50,686 nt of DNA from contig JAUQWQ010000144.1 of the NCBI GenBank assembly GCA_030835085.1, forward strand, positions 1 to 50,686, given 5' to 3'. The notes beneath the pieces are model-generated. The model was not told where the DNA came from, did no database searches, and saw only the letters and a program-made list of their open reading frames with translations. Each line of letters starts with the position of its first letter. Positions within the stretch are counted from its first letter, which is position 1. The position numbers were made by a program, and so were the translations under genes. This document shows, one piece after another, positions 25,316 to 34,141 of the stretch. Origin of the DNA: Ignavibacteria bacterium (GTDB taxonomy: Bacteria; Bacteroidota; Ignavibacteria; Tepidaquicellales; OLB5).

Positions 25316-26398
25316 ATGGCTGAACCGTTAAAGAACATGTATAACAAGCCCTACCTGGAAAAATTCGGGGGAGTATTTAAAGATATTTATCCCGGGTTTG
25401 ATACGAAAAAATTCATGAAATTGGTTTTTGATAATGAATGGGATAACCGCGAGCTTAAAGGGCGGATGAGCCATATTGCCCGTTCATTGAACGAAGTGCT
25501 GCCCGGTGATTACAAAAAAAACATTTCAATTCTTAAAGAAGCTGTACCGCATTTCAGGGGATTTTTATCGATGATATTCCCCGACTATGTTGAACAGTTC
25601 GGCATTGAAGATCCTAAGATATCAGTCCCCGCGCTTGAGCTTTTCACGCAATACGGCAGCAGTGAATTTGCAGTAAGACCCTTCATTATAAAATACCCGG
25701 AAATATTAATGCCCGAAATAATGAAATGGGCAAAGCATAAAAATCACCATGTAAGGAGGCTTGCCTCCGAAGGCTCCCGGCCGCGCCTGCCGTGGGCAAT
25801 TGCATTGCCGGAGTTCAAACGCGATCCCGCGCCGGTATTGAAAGTACTGGAGCTGCTTAAGAATGATGAATCAGATTACGTTAGAAAAAGTGTAGCCAAT
25901 AACCTTAATGATATATCAAAGGATAACCCGGCAATAGCATTTGAAACAGCCAAAAGATGGTACGGTAAAAGTAAAAATACAGACTGGATCGTCAAACATG
26001 CAATGCGGGGTCTGCTGAAAAAGGGAAACACCGATGCGCTCAGGCTCTTCGGGTGGCATGGTTCCGAAGGAATAGAAACTACAAATCTGAAGCTAAGCAG
26101 CATGAAAGTTCAACCCGGCGGAAAACTTGAATTCTCATTTTCAATTAAACCCGTTAAGCCTGTTAATGAGAATGTAAGACTTGAATATACCATTGATTTC
26201 ATTACATCATCCGGGAAAACAAGCAGGAAAATTTTCAAAATTACCGAGGGTAAATTTGAAAAAGGGAAAATTTATAATTTTGCAAAGAAACATTCTTTCA
26301 AAGATCTGACCATTCGTAAACATTTTAAAGGTCAGCACTTAATTGGAATAATTGTGAACGGAGAAAGAACTGCGGAGAAGAAATTTTATGTTTTGTAA
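25316..26398 (+). CDS. DNA alkylation-repair glycosylase, AlkC-like with C-terminal Ig-like domain
   Basis: A 360-residue HEAT-repeat protein of the AlkC/AlkD superfamily, which removes alkylated bases without flipping them out. The N-terminus MAEPLKNMYN, then ELKGRMSHIARSLNEVLPGDY, fits AlkC. Helical repeats run through about residue 255: LPWAIALPEFKRDP and KNDESDYVRKSVANNLNDIS. Residues ~260-360 form a beta-rich C-terminal domain (LKLSSMKVQPGGKLEFSFSI to GIIVNGERTAEKKFYVL), consistent with the Ig-like domain that distinguishes AlkC from AlkD. Length supports the two-domain form. It is transcribed away from the ion-channel gene, with 104 bases between the two starts that must hold both promoters. 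Confidence 0.85.
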   Translation: MAEPLKNMYNKPYLEKFGGVFKDIYPGFDTKKFMKLVFDNEWDNRELKGRMSHIARSLNEVLPGDYKKNISILKEAVPHFRGFLSMIFPDYVEQFGIEDPKISVPALELFTQYGSSEFAVRPFIIKYPEILMPEIMKWAKHKNHHVRRLASEGSRPRLPWAIALPEFKRDPAPVLKVLELLKNDESDYVRKSVANNLNDISKDNPAIAFETAKRWYGKSKNTDWIVKHAMRGLLKKGNTDALRLFGWHGSEGIETTNLKLSSMKVQPGGKLEFSFSIKPVKPVNENVRLEYTIDFITSSGKTSRKIFKITEGKFEKGKIYNFAKKHSFKDLTIRKHFKGQHLIGIIVNGERTAEKKFYVL

Positions 26399-26410
26399 AG
26401 ATATTATTAC

Positions 26411-26488
26411 GCCCCTTCAGGGCTTATATTAATAAATCATTTTACGATGGGCTTTGCCCATCGCTGATCTATTTCGCCCTTTCAGGGC
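26411..26488. repeat. Composite palindromic repeat (three stems) after the AlkC-like gene
   Basis: GCCCCTTCAGGGC (26411-26423), CGATGGGCTTTGCCCATCG (26445-26463) and GCCCTTTCAGGGC (26476-26488) are three spaced stem-loops; the first and third are near copies of one another. The set has the form of a dispersed Bacteroidota intergenic repeat. It lies between convergent genes and may also help end transcription, though T-runs are short. Confidence 0.75.
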
Positions 26489-26541
26489 TGACTGAAAGTA
26501 TTGTATTTTCATTGGTCAAAATGTCAGCAGTATCAAAATTT

Positions 26542-27060
26542 TTACTTTCTCAATTCAAAAATCCTCACGTTATCATATGTTGATTTGTGACATGATATGC
26601 ATGCTTTGCCGTTCTTACTTACGCTGTATTCAACATCACCTGTTAGCGAGTATTCAGCCCACAGCCAGTCCTTATTTGAATTGGGTGCGCCTTTGAGTTT
26701 TACCATAACGGCAAGAACTTCAACTGCGCCTGTTTTTTCAGAGTAGATCTCTTTTACAATAATTGATGAATCGGGGAACATTACACCCTTGGGAAGATGC
26801 CCATCCTGATTAAGCACATCTGCAGCCTTTTTGTTGAACCTGATTCGCATAAAATTATCATGAGCGCGTTCGGTTTCTTCGCTAGTTGGCAGAATTTCAG
26901 GGTTATTCTGATAATAATAATAACCTGTATCGGAAGTTATCCATTTAAACAGCTTTTCATCTTCGGCAGTTTTACCGGGCGGAAACAAAAAAATATAACC
27001 CGTTACAACAATTGCAATGAATGCGAAAATAAAAATAAAAACAGTTTTTTTCTTTTTCAT
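26542..27060 (-). CDS. Cytochrome P460-like haem protein, membrane-anchored
   Basis: A 172-residue protein with an N-terminal membrane helix (residues ~6-26, VFIFIFAFIAIVVTGYIFLF) and a periplasmic domain of the cytochrome P460 type. A CISCH haem c motif lies near the end, at residues 154-158. Supporting segments are GYYYYQNNPEILPTSEETER, LPKGVMFPDSSIIVKEIY and WLWAEYSL before the haem site. P460 proteins bind haem through an extra lysine crosslink and oxidise hydroxylamine or bind NO; relatives of unknown function are common, so the reaction here is not assigned. The membrane protein gene 45 bases upstream (27105) is in the same direction. Confidence 0.8.
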   Translation of the reverse strand: MKKKKTVFIFIFAFIAIVVTGYIFLFPPGKTAEDEKLFKWITSDTGYYYYQNNPEILPTSEETERAHDNFMRIRFNKKAADVLNQDGHLPKGVMFPDSSIIVKEIYSEKTGAVEVLAVMVKLKGAPNSNKDWLWAEYSLTGDVEYSVSKNGKACISCHKSTYDNVRIFELRK

Positions 27061-27104
27061 AGGCTTCTCAATAAATTGTTTACAACAATATATAAAAATA
27101 AGTT

Positions 27105-27713
27105 TTAATCTAAAAACCAGTACATATAATGAGGCGCAAGGTAAAATGAAATGAATGTGAGCGAATATGCAGCCGCTGCATAGATATATTTTTTATCAAA
27201 ACCATTTTTCCTGATATCGATGATAGCCATTATAACCGGGACCAGAACCAGAACATACGCAAACAGGTTAAACAGCATCACCGGCGTGTTCCACACGTAA
27301 TATATATCCGTGTAGGGTAAGAGTGATTTCGGATCATACACAGAAGTAGTGCCCGCTGAAAAGACATACTGCAGACCATTTGCCCAGTAGGGAATGCACA
27401 GCCAGCCTATGCAGAAGACAGCAAGTAAAACGAAGTAATTCAGAATTTTATCAGCAGTACCTGCGTTTTTGCCAACAGCGGACTTAATGAACAAAACAAG
27501 AGCAGATATTGAAAATACCAGTCCGGGATAAATGAGCAGCCTTCGCAGCCAGTCAAGTCCATCCGGGTAGGGATTCAGCTCTGCGGGTCCGACAAAATTA
27601 TTAACCTCTACAGGTTTGGTGATAATTATAAAGCATAAAACGGCATTAGCTGTTACTGCGGCAAGTATTACTAATAAAGAAATTGTACTGATGTGAAGAT
27701 TTTTTTTTATCAT
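27105..27713 (-). CDS. Polytopic membrane protein, unknown function
   Basis: A 202-residue inner-membrane protein with about five membrane helices: near residues 10-30, 62-82, 88-110, 140-162 and 178-195. Between helices are the segments FVGPAELNPYPDGLDWLRRL and GTTSVYDPKSLLPYTDIYYV, which look like periplasmic loops. I do not recognise the family. It precedes the P460-like gene by 44 bases in the same direction, so the two may be co-transcribed and act together, perhaps as a membrane partner of the haem protein; that is inference only. ATG 27713 is a natural start before MIKKNLHISTIS. Confidence 0.6.
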   Translation of the reverse strand: MIKKNLHISTISLLVILAAVTANAVLCFIIITKPVEVNNFVGPAELNPYPDGLDWLRRLLIYPGLVFSISALVLFIKSAVGKNAGTADKILNYFVLLAVFCIGWLCIPYWANGLQYVFSAGTTSVYDPKSLLPYTDIYYVWNTPVMLFNLFAYVLVLVPVIMAIIDIRKNGFDKKYIYAAAAYSLTFISFYLAPHYMYWFLD

Positions 27714-27844
27714 TGGCAGCAGGATCAGAATTCCGGTTCAGATAATTGTCTTTGGTTTATTAGTCTCTCTCAAAAAGATTTAGAAATGTAATTTAATACC
27801 CCTCTGCTTAAAGGCTCATTTAACTCTGAAAGTTCCGTAACTTT

Positions 27845-28369
27845 TCAAAAAATATTGAATAATGCGGAGACTGCTCTTTGAATAAATACAGGTATCCATG
27901 GATGATATATGTTATACTTACCGCACATACGTGCAGCCTGAAGAAAAGTTGGCGCGCCGTTTGGTCTGGTCTTGCTGGCAGATGCAAGCGTGAATACTTT
28001 AATAAAGAATTCTTCAGTATTGCAGGCAGGAATGAAGCTAACATTGAGCGTTGAAGTAACTTCGGGATCATTCCACCATCTGTGTGCAATGCCTCTTGGC
28101 ATAACAATTTTTTCACCGGGTTTGATGATATATGTATCAGTTCCAATTTCTACATTAACACTGCCCGTTAAAACTTCAAATATTTCATCTTGTCCGGTAT
28201 GAATATGTTTCATGGGAACTGTACTGCCCGGCTTGAGCGTAAGATGAAATTCAAGAAGCCTGCCGGTTGTCATAGCAGCGGTTTGCGTGAATCTAAGGGT
28301 TTCACCTGTAATTGTATTAACAATGGTTTCACCCGGTATTGCTGTTATATCCCGTATAGACTTCTTCAA
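27845..28369 (-). CDS. Cupin-domain protein
   Basis: A 174-residue single cupin. The metal-binding motif 1 is MKHIHTGQDEIFEVLTG (His-x-His...Glu) and motif 2 is MPRGIAHRWWNDPEV with a further His. The core spans about residues 35-115; the C-terminal 55 residues are helical (FFIKVFTLASASKTR, then YNIYHPWIPVFIQRAVS). Enzymatic, sugar-binding and regulatory cupins cannot be told apart here. The start is TTG at 28369, because a stop lies directly upstream in frame. It follows the GT39-like gene by only nine bases, so it is the downstream partner of that transferase in one transcript. Confidence 0.82.
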   Translation of the reverse strand: MKKSIRDITAIPGETIVNTITGETLRFTQTAAMTTGRLLEFHLTLKPGSTVPMKHIHTGQDEIFEVLTGSVNVEIGTDTYIIKPGEKIVMPRGIAHRWWNDPEVTSTLNVSFIPACNTEEFFIKVFTLASASKTRPNGAPTFLQAARMCGKYNIYHPWIPVFIQRAVSALFNIF

Positions 28370-28378
28370 TCAGTTTAT

Positions 28379-29971
28379 TTATTCAAATCCTTCCGGCGGC
28401 TGATAGGTCATAACTATCCATTTATCGGTTTCCATTTCAAGCTGAATACCATTTCTTATATACGGCTTCCTGGCTGTAATTTCGCTGAATACGCGGTTCA
28501 TCAACGTATTCGGGTTCTTGCGGTACATAATAATGCCTTTGGGATTCTTTTTCATAAACGATTTTATCTCCGCGGTAAGCCCTTCTTTATCAACCGGGAC
28601 GTTATAACTGCTGATAAGTATTTTTTCGGGCGGCGCAAGTTTTGTGCGGTACGGTACATAGAATATGCTTGAAGCATTATCATCGGCATCAAATATAAGG
28701 GCGGGATATTTATCAACAAAATGATCAACAAAATATATCAGCTTATCCGTTTCTTCCGGTTCATCGGCAGTTACTATGAACTGGATAACTTTCGGGAACA
28801 TCTTATTATATTTTTCAGGAACCCAATCCTTAATGTAAGAAAGCGGTATACATGAAAGTATCACAACCGAAGCAAATGCTCCCTGCAGTATTCCCGAGCG
28901 CATTTTTGAAAGATCGGTGTTTAACCCGGCAGCAGCAAGTACCGGCGCAATTAAGAACATTAAATAAATATAGTGTGTAGTATGGTAGATCCCTGATTTA
29001 ACCCCCGCAGCCCCGTTAACCAGTGCCGGAGCCAGTACGGGTATGAGCAAAGCTATTAAAAAAACTTTTGGATATTCTTTGTAAACATATATTAAACCTT
29101 TTACAAAATAATAGAACAGGACAAAGGTTAAGCCAAGAACAAGGAAGTAGTACGGCAGAAAGAATCCTTTAGCACGCAGACCAAGACTTAAGCCCTGGAT
29201 GTTAAGCGTACCTGTGTATTCATCAGCAGCATTAAATGTTTTAAATGGTTCGCCGTATAAAATATAACTTACCGCTATCCATACAACCTGGAACAGTAAC
29301 GAAAGCCCTATGTAATAGCAGCAGCCGCTGCGGCGGGTCATAAATGCTAAAACGCAGAACGGCACGATTACAAATACAGCTTCGGGTCTTGAAGTGAGAG
29401 CAATGAAAGAAAATATCCCCGCGATCACAAAATATTTTACGCTTTTATCAGATGCGAGCGCTTTGATGAAATAATAAATCATTATACAAGCTGCCGCCAG
29501 GTATGTTTGCTGCGCATAAGGCTCAAAGTTTAGCCTGAAAATAACAGGGTTTAAAACTGCGATAAGGAAAGCAAGCAGGGCAGTTTTGAAATCGGTTAGT
29601 ATAAGGGTCATTTTAAAAACATAGATGCATGCTATTGTCATTACTATTATCATAGTGACCGCAGAGGTCATGAACATCTCGCCGGTTATCTTAAATATTG
29701 TACCCATAAAATAGAACCATAACGGATGACCTGACTCAGGCAGAACGAAAAACGGTTTCTGCGCCCACCAGAAGGCATTCCATACCCTTGTGGCTGAGTC
29801 ACCCATATCCATCATATTAAACGGGATAAGATAGATCTTAACAGTTATTGAAATTAGAATAACGGCAACAAAGATGCCGGTCTGCGTTAAGGTAAGTTTT
29901 TCTGATTTAAGTGTAAATGTTCCGCTGCCAAGCAGCTTTGGAAATAAAAACGGTTGTTTGGTATTTGCCAT
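28379..29971 (-). CDS. GT39-like (PMT-type) membrane glycosyltransferase
   Basis: A 530-residue GT-C fold protein with ten or more membrane helices. The first periplasmic loop carries two acidic residues, D55 and D58, in NMMDMGDSATRVW, as expected for the catalytic acid of this class, followed by a W-x-x-Q / HPLWFYFMG segment. The middle has LTSRPEAVFVIVPFCVL. The C-terminal ~120 residues form a soluble region (FIVTADEPEETDKLIYFVDH to KWIVMTYQPPEG). Members move a sugar from a polyprenyl phosphate to a protein or glycan on the outer face of the membrane; the GtrB-like enzymes at 3443 and 12479 could make such donors. The ATG lies 42 bases after the GT2 gene. Confidence 0.8.
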   Translation of the reverse strand: MANTKQPFLFPKLLGSGTFTLKSEKLTLTQTGIFVAVILISITVKIYLIPFNMMDMGDSATRVWNAFWWAQKPFFVLPESGHPLWFYFMGTIFKITGEMFMTSAVTMIIVMTIACIYVFKMTLILTDFKTALLAFLIAVLNPVIFRLNFEPYAQQTYLAAACIMIYYFIKALASDKSVKYFVIAGIFSFIALTSRPEAVFVIVPFCVLAFMTRRSGCCYYIGLSLLFQVVWIAVSYILYGEPFKTFNAADEYTGTLNIQGLSLGLRAKGFFLPYYFLVLGLTFVLFYYFVKGLIYVYKEYPKVFLIALLIPVLAPALVNGAAGVKSGIYHTTHYIYLMFLIAPVLAAAGLNTDLSKMRSGILQGAFASVVILSCIPLSYIKDWVPEKYNKMFPKVIQFIVTADEPEETDKLIYFVDHFVDKYPALIFDADDNASSIFYVPYRTKLAPPEKILISSYNVPVDKEGLTAEIKSFMKKNPKGIIMYRKNPNTLMNRVFSEITARKPYIRNGIQLEMETDKWIVMTYQPPEGFE

Positions 29972-30012
29972 TTAAAAATTATTATATATAAAAATACTGC
30001 CGTTACTTCATA

Positions 30013-30951
30013 TTATTTTACAAAACTTAAAACCGGTTTTCCTTTTTTGTTCAGTAAACCATCAAGCATACCTTTTAAGTAATAAAAGGGAAGCTTATAG
30101 TCACATACTTTTATGAACCATACTGCTCTCCAGGGGAATTTAAACAGGTCTGCCGCAGCAGAAAAGATCAATGATGACCTCATTTTAAATTTCTTAAAAT
30201 AGAGGAACTTGTTGCGCTGGCTTAAGTAATATTCAAAATAATAACCGTGCCTGTTTTTATTTGACCATTTATGGTTATGCCATATCCGGGCATCTGAGGT
30301 AACTATCATTTTGTATTTATTAATAACTTTCAGCCTGTAAGCCAGATCTATCTCATCAAAATAAGCAAAATATGAATTTTCAAACATTCCAATTTTACTG
30401 AATATATCAGCTTTAATAAAACAAACTCCACCGCCTATAAAATCAGTATCAAGGATTTTAGGCAGTGAGGCGTTGTTTATATTTTGATTTGCGAAATATT
30501 TTTTAAGCTTACCGCTGTTAAAATTTATTTTTCCTCCAAACTCCTGTATTTCATCAGGTGAGTTATCTTTATGTTTCAGCAGCAGGGGACCGGCACAGGC
30601 TATGGCAGGGTCTGTTAAAAAAAGTTTATGTAACTCAAGCATTGCCAATGGATCGTAAACAAGATCATTATTGGAAAAAAAAAGATATGCGCAGCCGTCA
30701 TTAATGGCTGTTTTAGCGCCTTCGTTACACCCCCCCGAAAAACCTGAATTAAAGGAAAGCTCAATGTATTTAACCTTAATGATATTTTCACGGTTCAAAA
30801 CCTTAAAAAAATTCACAGAATCATCAGAAGAATTATTATCAACAAAATATAAGGTAAAATCCTTAAAGGTTTGATGTGCCAGTGAATTATAAAACTCTTC
30901 CAGGTTATGTTTTTCATTGGTTACAACCGTAATTATACCAAGAGTACTCAA
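30013..30951 (-). CDS. GT2 glycosyltransferase (WbbL/rhamnosyltransferase-like)
   Basis: A 312-residue GT-A enzyme. GIITVVTNEKHNLEEFYNSL and YFVDNNSSDDSVNF give the nucleotide-binding start; LSFNSGFSGGCNEGAKTAI and FFSNNDLVYDPLAML carry the DxD-like metal site; FAYFDEIDLAYRLKV is the conserved D-x-D/E-D-L catalytic region, followed by the WHNHKWSNKNRHGYY ending of the WbbL group. These often transfer rhamnose or a similar 6-deoxy sugar. Start: TTG 30951, with the stop of the upstream SDR gene in the same frame just ahead, so no alternative is available upstream. It is co-directional with the SDR and GT39-like genes. Confidence 0.87.
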   Translation of the reverse strand: MSTLGIITVVTNEKHNLEEFYNSLAHQTFKDFTLYFVDNNSSDDSVNFFKVLNRENIIKVKYIELSFNSGFSGGCNEGAKTAINDGCAYLFFSNNDLVYDPLAMLELHKLFLTDPAIACAGPLLLKHKDNSPDEIQEFGGKINFNSGKLKKYFANQNINNASLPKILDTDFIGGGVCFIKADIFSKIGMFENSYFAYFDEIDLAYRLKVINKYKMIVTSDARIWHNHKWSNKNRHGYYFEYYLSQRNKFLYFKKFKMRSSLIFSAAADLFKFPWRAVWFIKVCDYKLPFYYLKGMLDGLLNKKGKPVLSFVK

Positions 30952-30954
30952 TGG

Positions 30955-31764
30955 CTATAGTTTGAAAAAAGCTTTAATTTCCGATAGCTGATCTTCGATA
31001 ACTGCTGAGGAGACCTTTCCGTTTAAGGGATAAATTGTACTGAGAGTTCTGTCACAAAACACTTCATTTTCGGCAGGCACAACCGTTACATCAAGAATGA
31101 ACACTTCACTTATCATTTTTACAAGTTCACATTTGGATACAGGTTCAGGTGAATGGATATGAAACAGCCCGGTTTGATACAAACCTGTATTTATGATGTG
31201 CTCAATGATATTTACAAGCTGTAAGGTTGTTACTCCGTTCCATAAATGATTGGTGAAACCGTTCACCGTTTTTCCTTTTTGGGAAAATACCCAGCCAAGC
31301 AGTGAGCGGGCAGAGTTTTTCTCGGGACCGATTATTGATGTTCTTAGTGTCATGCAGTCAGCGGTTTCACCGGCTGCCTTTGATACACCATAAAGATCTT
31401 TTGCATCAATATAATCGTTTTCATTATAATTCCCTTTGGAACCCGAGTAAACGCAATCAGTTGTAACGTGTATCATTTTTACACCCATGCTTTTGCAGAG
31501 TTTGGCAAGATTACGCGGAAAGATAGCGTTTATCTGTACTGTTTCATACGGAGTATAGTTATCAATGATCTGTTTAATAACACCAATACAGTTTATCACC
31601 AGGTCAGCTTTTTTTATATATGCTTCAAGATGCGCAATATCATTATTAACAGCGTCAAAATCATTCCTGTTCAGTGCGTTTACAGTATATCCTTTCCGCT
31701 GAAAATAAAGCGCAGCGGTATGGCCAAGCATTCCGTTTGCACCCAGTATTAATATATGTTTCAT
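30955..31764 (-). CDS. RmlD/CapF-like SDR reductase, without cupin domain
   Basis: A 269-residue NAD(P)-dependent SDR of the dTDP-4-dehydrorhamnose-reductase type. Motifs: ILILGANGMLGHTAALYF (cofactor loop), VINCIGVIKQ, VHTTDCVYSG in the variant VTTDCVYSGS, the catalytic Y-x3-K in DLYGVSKAAGE, and the later LRTSIIGPE. It directly follows a CapE/FnlA-like dehydratase gene, which in UDP-L-FucNAc synthesis is paired with the reductase CapF/FnlB. CapF has an extra C-terminal cupin of ~100 residues; that domain is missing here. A role in making a 2-acetamido-2,6-dideoxyhexose is probable but inferred. Confidence 0.83.
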   Translation of the reverse strand: MKHILILGANGMLGHTAALYFQRKGYTVNALNRNDFDAVNNDIAHLEAYIKKADLVINCIGVIKQIIDNYTPYETVQINAIFPRNLAKLCKSMGVKMIHVTTDCVYSGSKGNYNENDYIDAKDLYGVSKAAGETADCMTLRTSIIGPEKNSARSLLGWVFSQKGKTVNGFTNHLWNGVTTLQLVNIIEHIINTGLYQTGLFHIHSPEPVSKCELVKMISEVFILDVTVVPAENEVFCDRTLSTIYPLNGKVSSAVIEDQLSEIKAFFKL

Positions 31765-31796
31765 ATTTTCCCGCGGTTGAAATTAGTCAAGCTGTA

Positions 31797-32795
31797 TCAG
31801 ATCCATTTTTCTTTATTCAGCATTACTTTAAGGGCATCTTTCGTTAATCTTTCAGCGGTATCAGAAGAGAACCGGAATAGATTTTCATTCTTGTATCTTT
31901 TATATTTCTGTTCAATTTCCTTTATTTCTACCTGGGGTAATATAATGTACAGGTTCTCTTTTTCAATTGTTCTTATCGATTCAGTTGGAGTTACAAGTGT
32001 TTCATGAATTTTTTCACCGGGGCGAATACCTGTTTCGGTTAATTTCAGTTTTTTTCCGGAAGCTTCAAGCATTACTTCTGCAAGATCAACAACAGTATGA
32101 GCGGGAATTTTAAGTATGAAAATTTCTCCGCCAACTGAATACTCAACGCTTTTGAACACCAGATCAATGGCATTATCTAGAGTAAGTATGAATCTTGTCA
32201 TATTAAGATCAGTAATTGTCAGGTTCTGGTCATTATCTATCTGGTTTCTGAGTACAGGAATTACAGAGCCCCTTGAGCCCAGAACATTACCGTACCTTAC
32301 GCAGGAAAAAACCGTTCTTTTCCCGTCACGGTGAACATTAGCAGAAGTAATGAGCCTTTCCTGGATTGCCTTTGTCATCCCCATAACATTAACCGGTTCA
32401 GCGGCTTTATCGGTGCTGATAGCTATCACTTTTTCCACATTATGGAAAAGAGCTGCATCAATTACATTTTGAGCTCCTTCGGCGTTGGTTTTAACAGCCT
32501 CGTAGGGATTGTATTCACATGAAGGAACCTGCTTTAAAGCTGCCGCGTGAAAAACTATATCAACCCCGCGCATAGCCTTTATAAGTGATTCTTTGTTCCT
32601 TACATCGCCTATTATGAACCGCAGTTTATTGTTGCCCGGGAATTCGAACTGCATATCGTATTGTTTTTTTTCATCCCTGCTGATAATCCGTATTTCATCG
32701 GGGTCCTCTTTCATAAGTCTTGTAACTATCTGGTGCCCAAATGAGCCGGTTCCGCCGGTTACCAGAATCTTTTTTCCTGAAAACAGCTTTTTCAT
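31797..32795 (-). CDS. capE: UDP-GlcNAc 4,6-dehydratase/5-epimerase (CapE/FnlA/WbjB-like)
   Basis: A 332-residue SDR that probably converts UDP-GlcNAc to a 4-keto-6-deoxy sugar nucleotide. GKKILVTGGTGSFGHQIVTRL is the cofactor motif; HAAALKQVPSCEYNPYEAVK is a CapE/FlaA1/WbjB hallmark; the active site is STDKAAEPVNVMGMTKAIQER with Met in place of the usual Tyr and the conserved Lys, as in this subgroup. RYGNVLGSRGSVIPVLRNQI and LTETGIRPGEKIHETLVT follow. CapE, PseB and FlaA1 are close, so the end sugar is not certain; the adjacent RmlD-like reductase favours a CapE/CapF-style route. The gene ends 33 bases ahead of that reductase. Confidence 0.9.
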   Translation of the reverse strand: MKKLFSGKKILVTGGTGSFGHQIVTRLMKEDPDEIRIISRDEKKQYDMQFEFPGNNKLRFIIGDVRNKESLIKAMRGVDIVFHAAALKQVPSCEYNPYEAVKTNAEGAQNVIDAALFHNVEKVIAISTDKAAEPVNVMGMTKAIQERLITSANVHRDGKRTVFSCVRYGNVLGSRGSVIPVLRNQIDNDQNLTITDLNMTRFILTLDNAIDLVFKSVEYSVGGEIFILKIPAHTVVDLAEVMLEASGKKLKLTETGIRPGEKIHETLVTPTESIRTIEKENLYIILPQVEIKEIEQKYKRYKNENLFRFSSDTAERLTKDALKVMLNKEKWI

Positions 32796-32890
32796 AATGT
32801 ATTATATGCTAATTTTATGCAAGTTATAATATTTTTAAAATTACAGCAAGATAATTACTTTCACCAATAATGCTGACCCGGATAATTCTT

Positions 32891-34141
32891 TTATCTGAAA
32901 TTTTTAGTGTATGCTTTGCTGACCAGATCGGTAAAATAGCCGCTGTATCTTTCAGCGGTATGATTTGCAAGAACAAATTCTGCTGCATAAATGCCCATAT
33001 CTTTTGCAAGGTTTTTATTATTTATCAGTTTTTCTGCAGCGTTAATAAGAGCTTCCGTATTCAGGTCAATTAAGATTCCGTTTTTTTCATTTATGAACAT
33101 TGAGGTATCGCCGGTATTTGATGCTATTACCGCATTGCCGCAGGCCATTGCCTCCAGCAGGCTTTGTGAAGGATAATTTGTTCCGGTTTGAAGCGAAACA
33201 ACAACGCTTGTGCGGGCAAATATTTCAGGGGGATTTTTATGGAACCTGAAATTCACGGCTCCGGCCAGGCCATTTACCTCAATAAATTTTTCTATTTCGT
33301 AAACCAGGGACCCTTCACCCAGCAGATGAAATTTTACGTGCGGATATTTTTTATGCAGCACCGCTGCTGCTTCCAGGAACATCACAGGGTTCTTATCGGG
33401 CTCAAGCCTTGCGCAAAAAGCAATTTCAAACGCTGCTCTATCACCCGGCCGGCAGTTTGAATAATCCGCGAAAGAACACGGCGCTACAGATACCGAATCT
33501 ACTTTCAGTTTAACATTTCTTTTTTTTACCCCTTCATATATGTACGGGCTGAGAAAATCAATGTAGTCCGCATGCTCCATCAGGTAGTTGAACGAATAGT
33601 ACTTCCGGTACCATAATTTATTTATATCATGGTGAACTTCAGAAAACCAGCTATCCATATTTGCAAAAATGACTGAAGCTTTTCCTGGTTTAGTATTGAG
33701 GTAAAATACCAGCGGAAGTCCGCCTGAAAAGACCCCGGTAAATACTTTAATATTATGCTTCATCCTTAAGAATTCAATTTCATTGAATATTTTTTTCTGG
33801 ATGAAATAATTCTTATAATACCAGTATATCTTGCGCAGCAGTGAAGTGTTCTTATCAGTTTCATAAGGGTCGGGTGAATGATCAGAATAAAAAGTAGTGT
33901 TCTGTTTTGCCTCTGAGGCCGGAACATCTTTCCCTTTACGAATTACAAAAATGTTGGTGGTATCGATCCCGGGAAAAATAGATACCAGCTGGTTATACAG
34001 ATGGCCGTTAACAATAAGAAAAATATTTTCGGGGTATTTTTTCAGCAGTTCCATATACAGCAATGTATATCTTTTTGCGGCGCCGCCAAAGGCTCCGTTA
34101 TTAAACATTACTATTGCAGTATTAGGAAAGCGGGAACTTAT
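32891..34141 (-). CDS. GT4-family glycosyltransferase, start probably non-canonical
   Basis: A GT-B glycosyltransferase of about 405 residues from ATG 34108, or 416 from ATA 34141. The acceptor-side N-terminus FNNGAFGGAAKRYTLLYMEL, the linker DYSNCRPGDRAAFEIAFCAR, donor motif LEPDKNPVMFLEAAAVLHKK, HLLGEGSLVYEIEK and the SLQTGTNYPSQSLLEAMACG block with the conserved Glu are all present. The first beta strand (TAIVMFNN) is split by the first ATG. Reading upstream from it the frame is open for ISSRFPNTAIV and contains only ATA codons as possible starts; ATA 34141 would give a normal first strand. No Shine-Dalgarno is seen there. If ATG 34108 is used, the first strand loses its beginning. Confidence 0.88.
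   Translation of the reverse strand: MSSRFPNTAIVMFNNGAFGGAAKRYTLLYMELLKKYPENIFLIVNGHLYNQLVSIFPGIDTTNIFVIRKGKDVPASEAKQNTTFYSDHSPDPYETDKNTSLLRKIYWYYKNYFIQKKIFNEIEFLRMKHNIKVFTGVFSGGLPLVFYLNTKPGKASVIFANMDSWFSEVHHDINKLWYRKYYSFNYLMEHADYIDFLSPYIYEGVKKRNVKLKVDSVSVAPCSFADYSNCRPGDRAAFEIAFCARLEPDKNPVMFLEAAAVLHKKYPHVKFHLLGEGSLVYEIEKFIEVNGLAGAVNFRFHKNPPEIFARTSVVVSLQTGTNYPSQSLLEAMACGNAVIASNTGDTSMFINEKNGILIDLNTEALINAAEKLINNKNLAKDMGIYAAEFVLANHTAERYSGYFTDLVSKAYTKNFR

Noticed and set aside
27820-28146. 108-residue reading frame on the - strand overlapping the cupin gene in another frame
   Set aside because: The cupin frame carries a complete metal-binding motif set; this one has no recognisable features.
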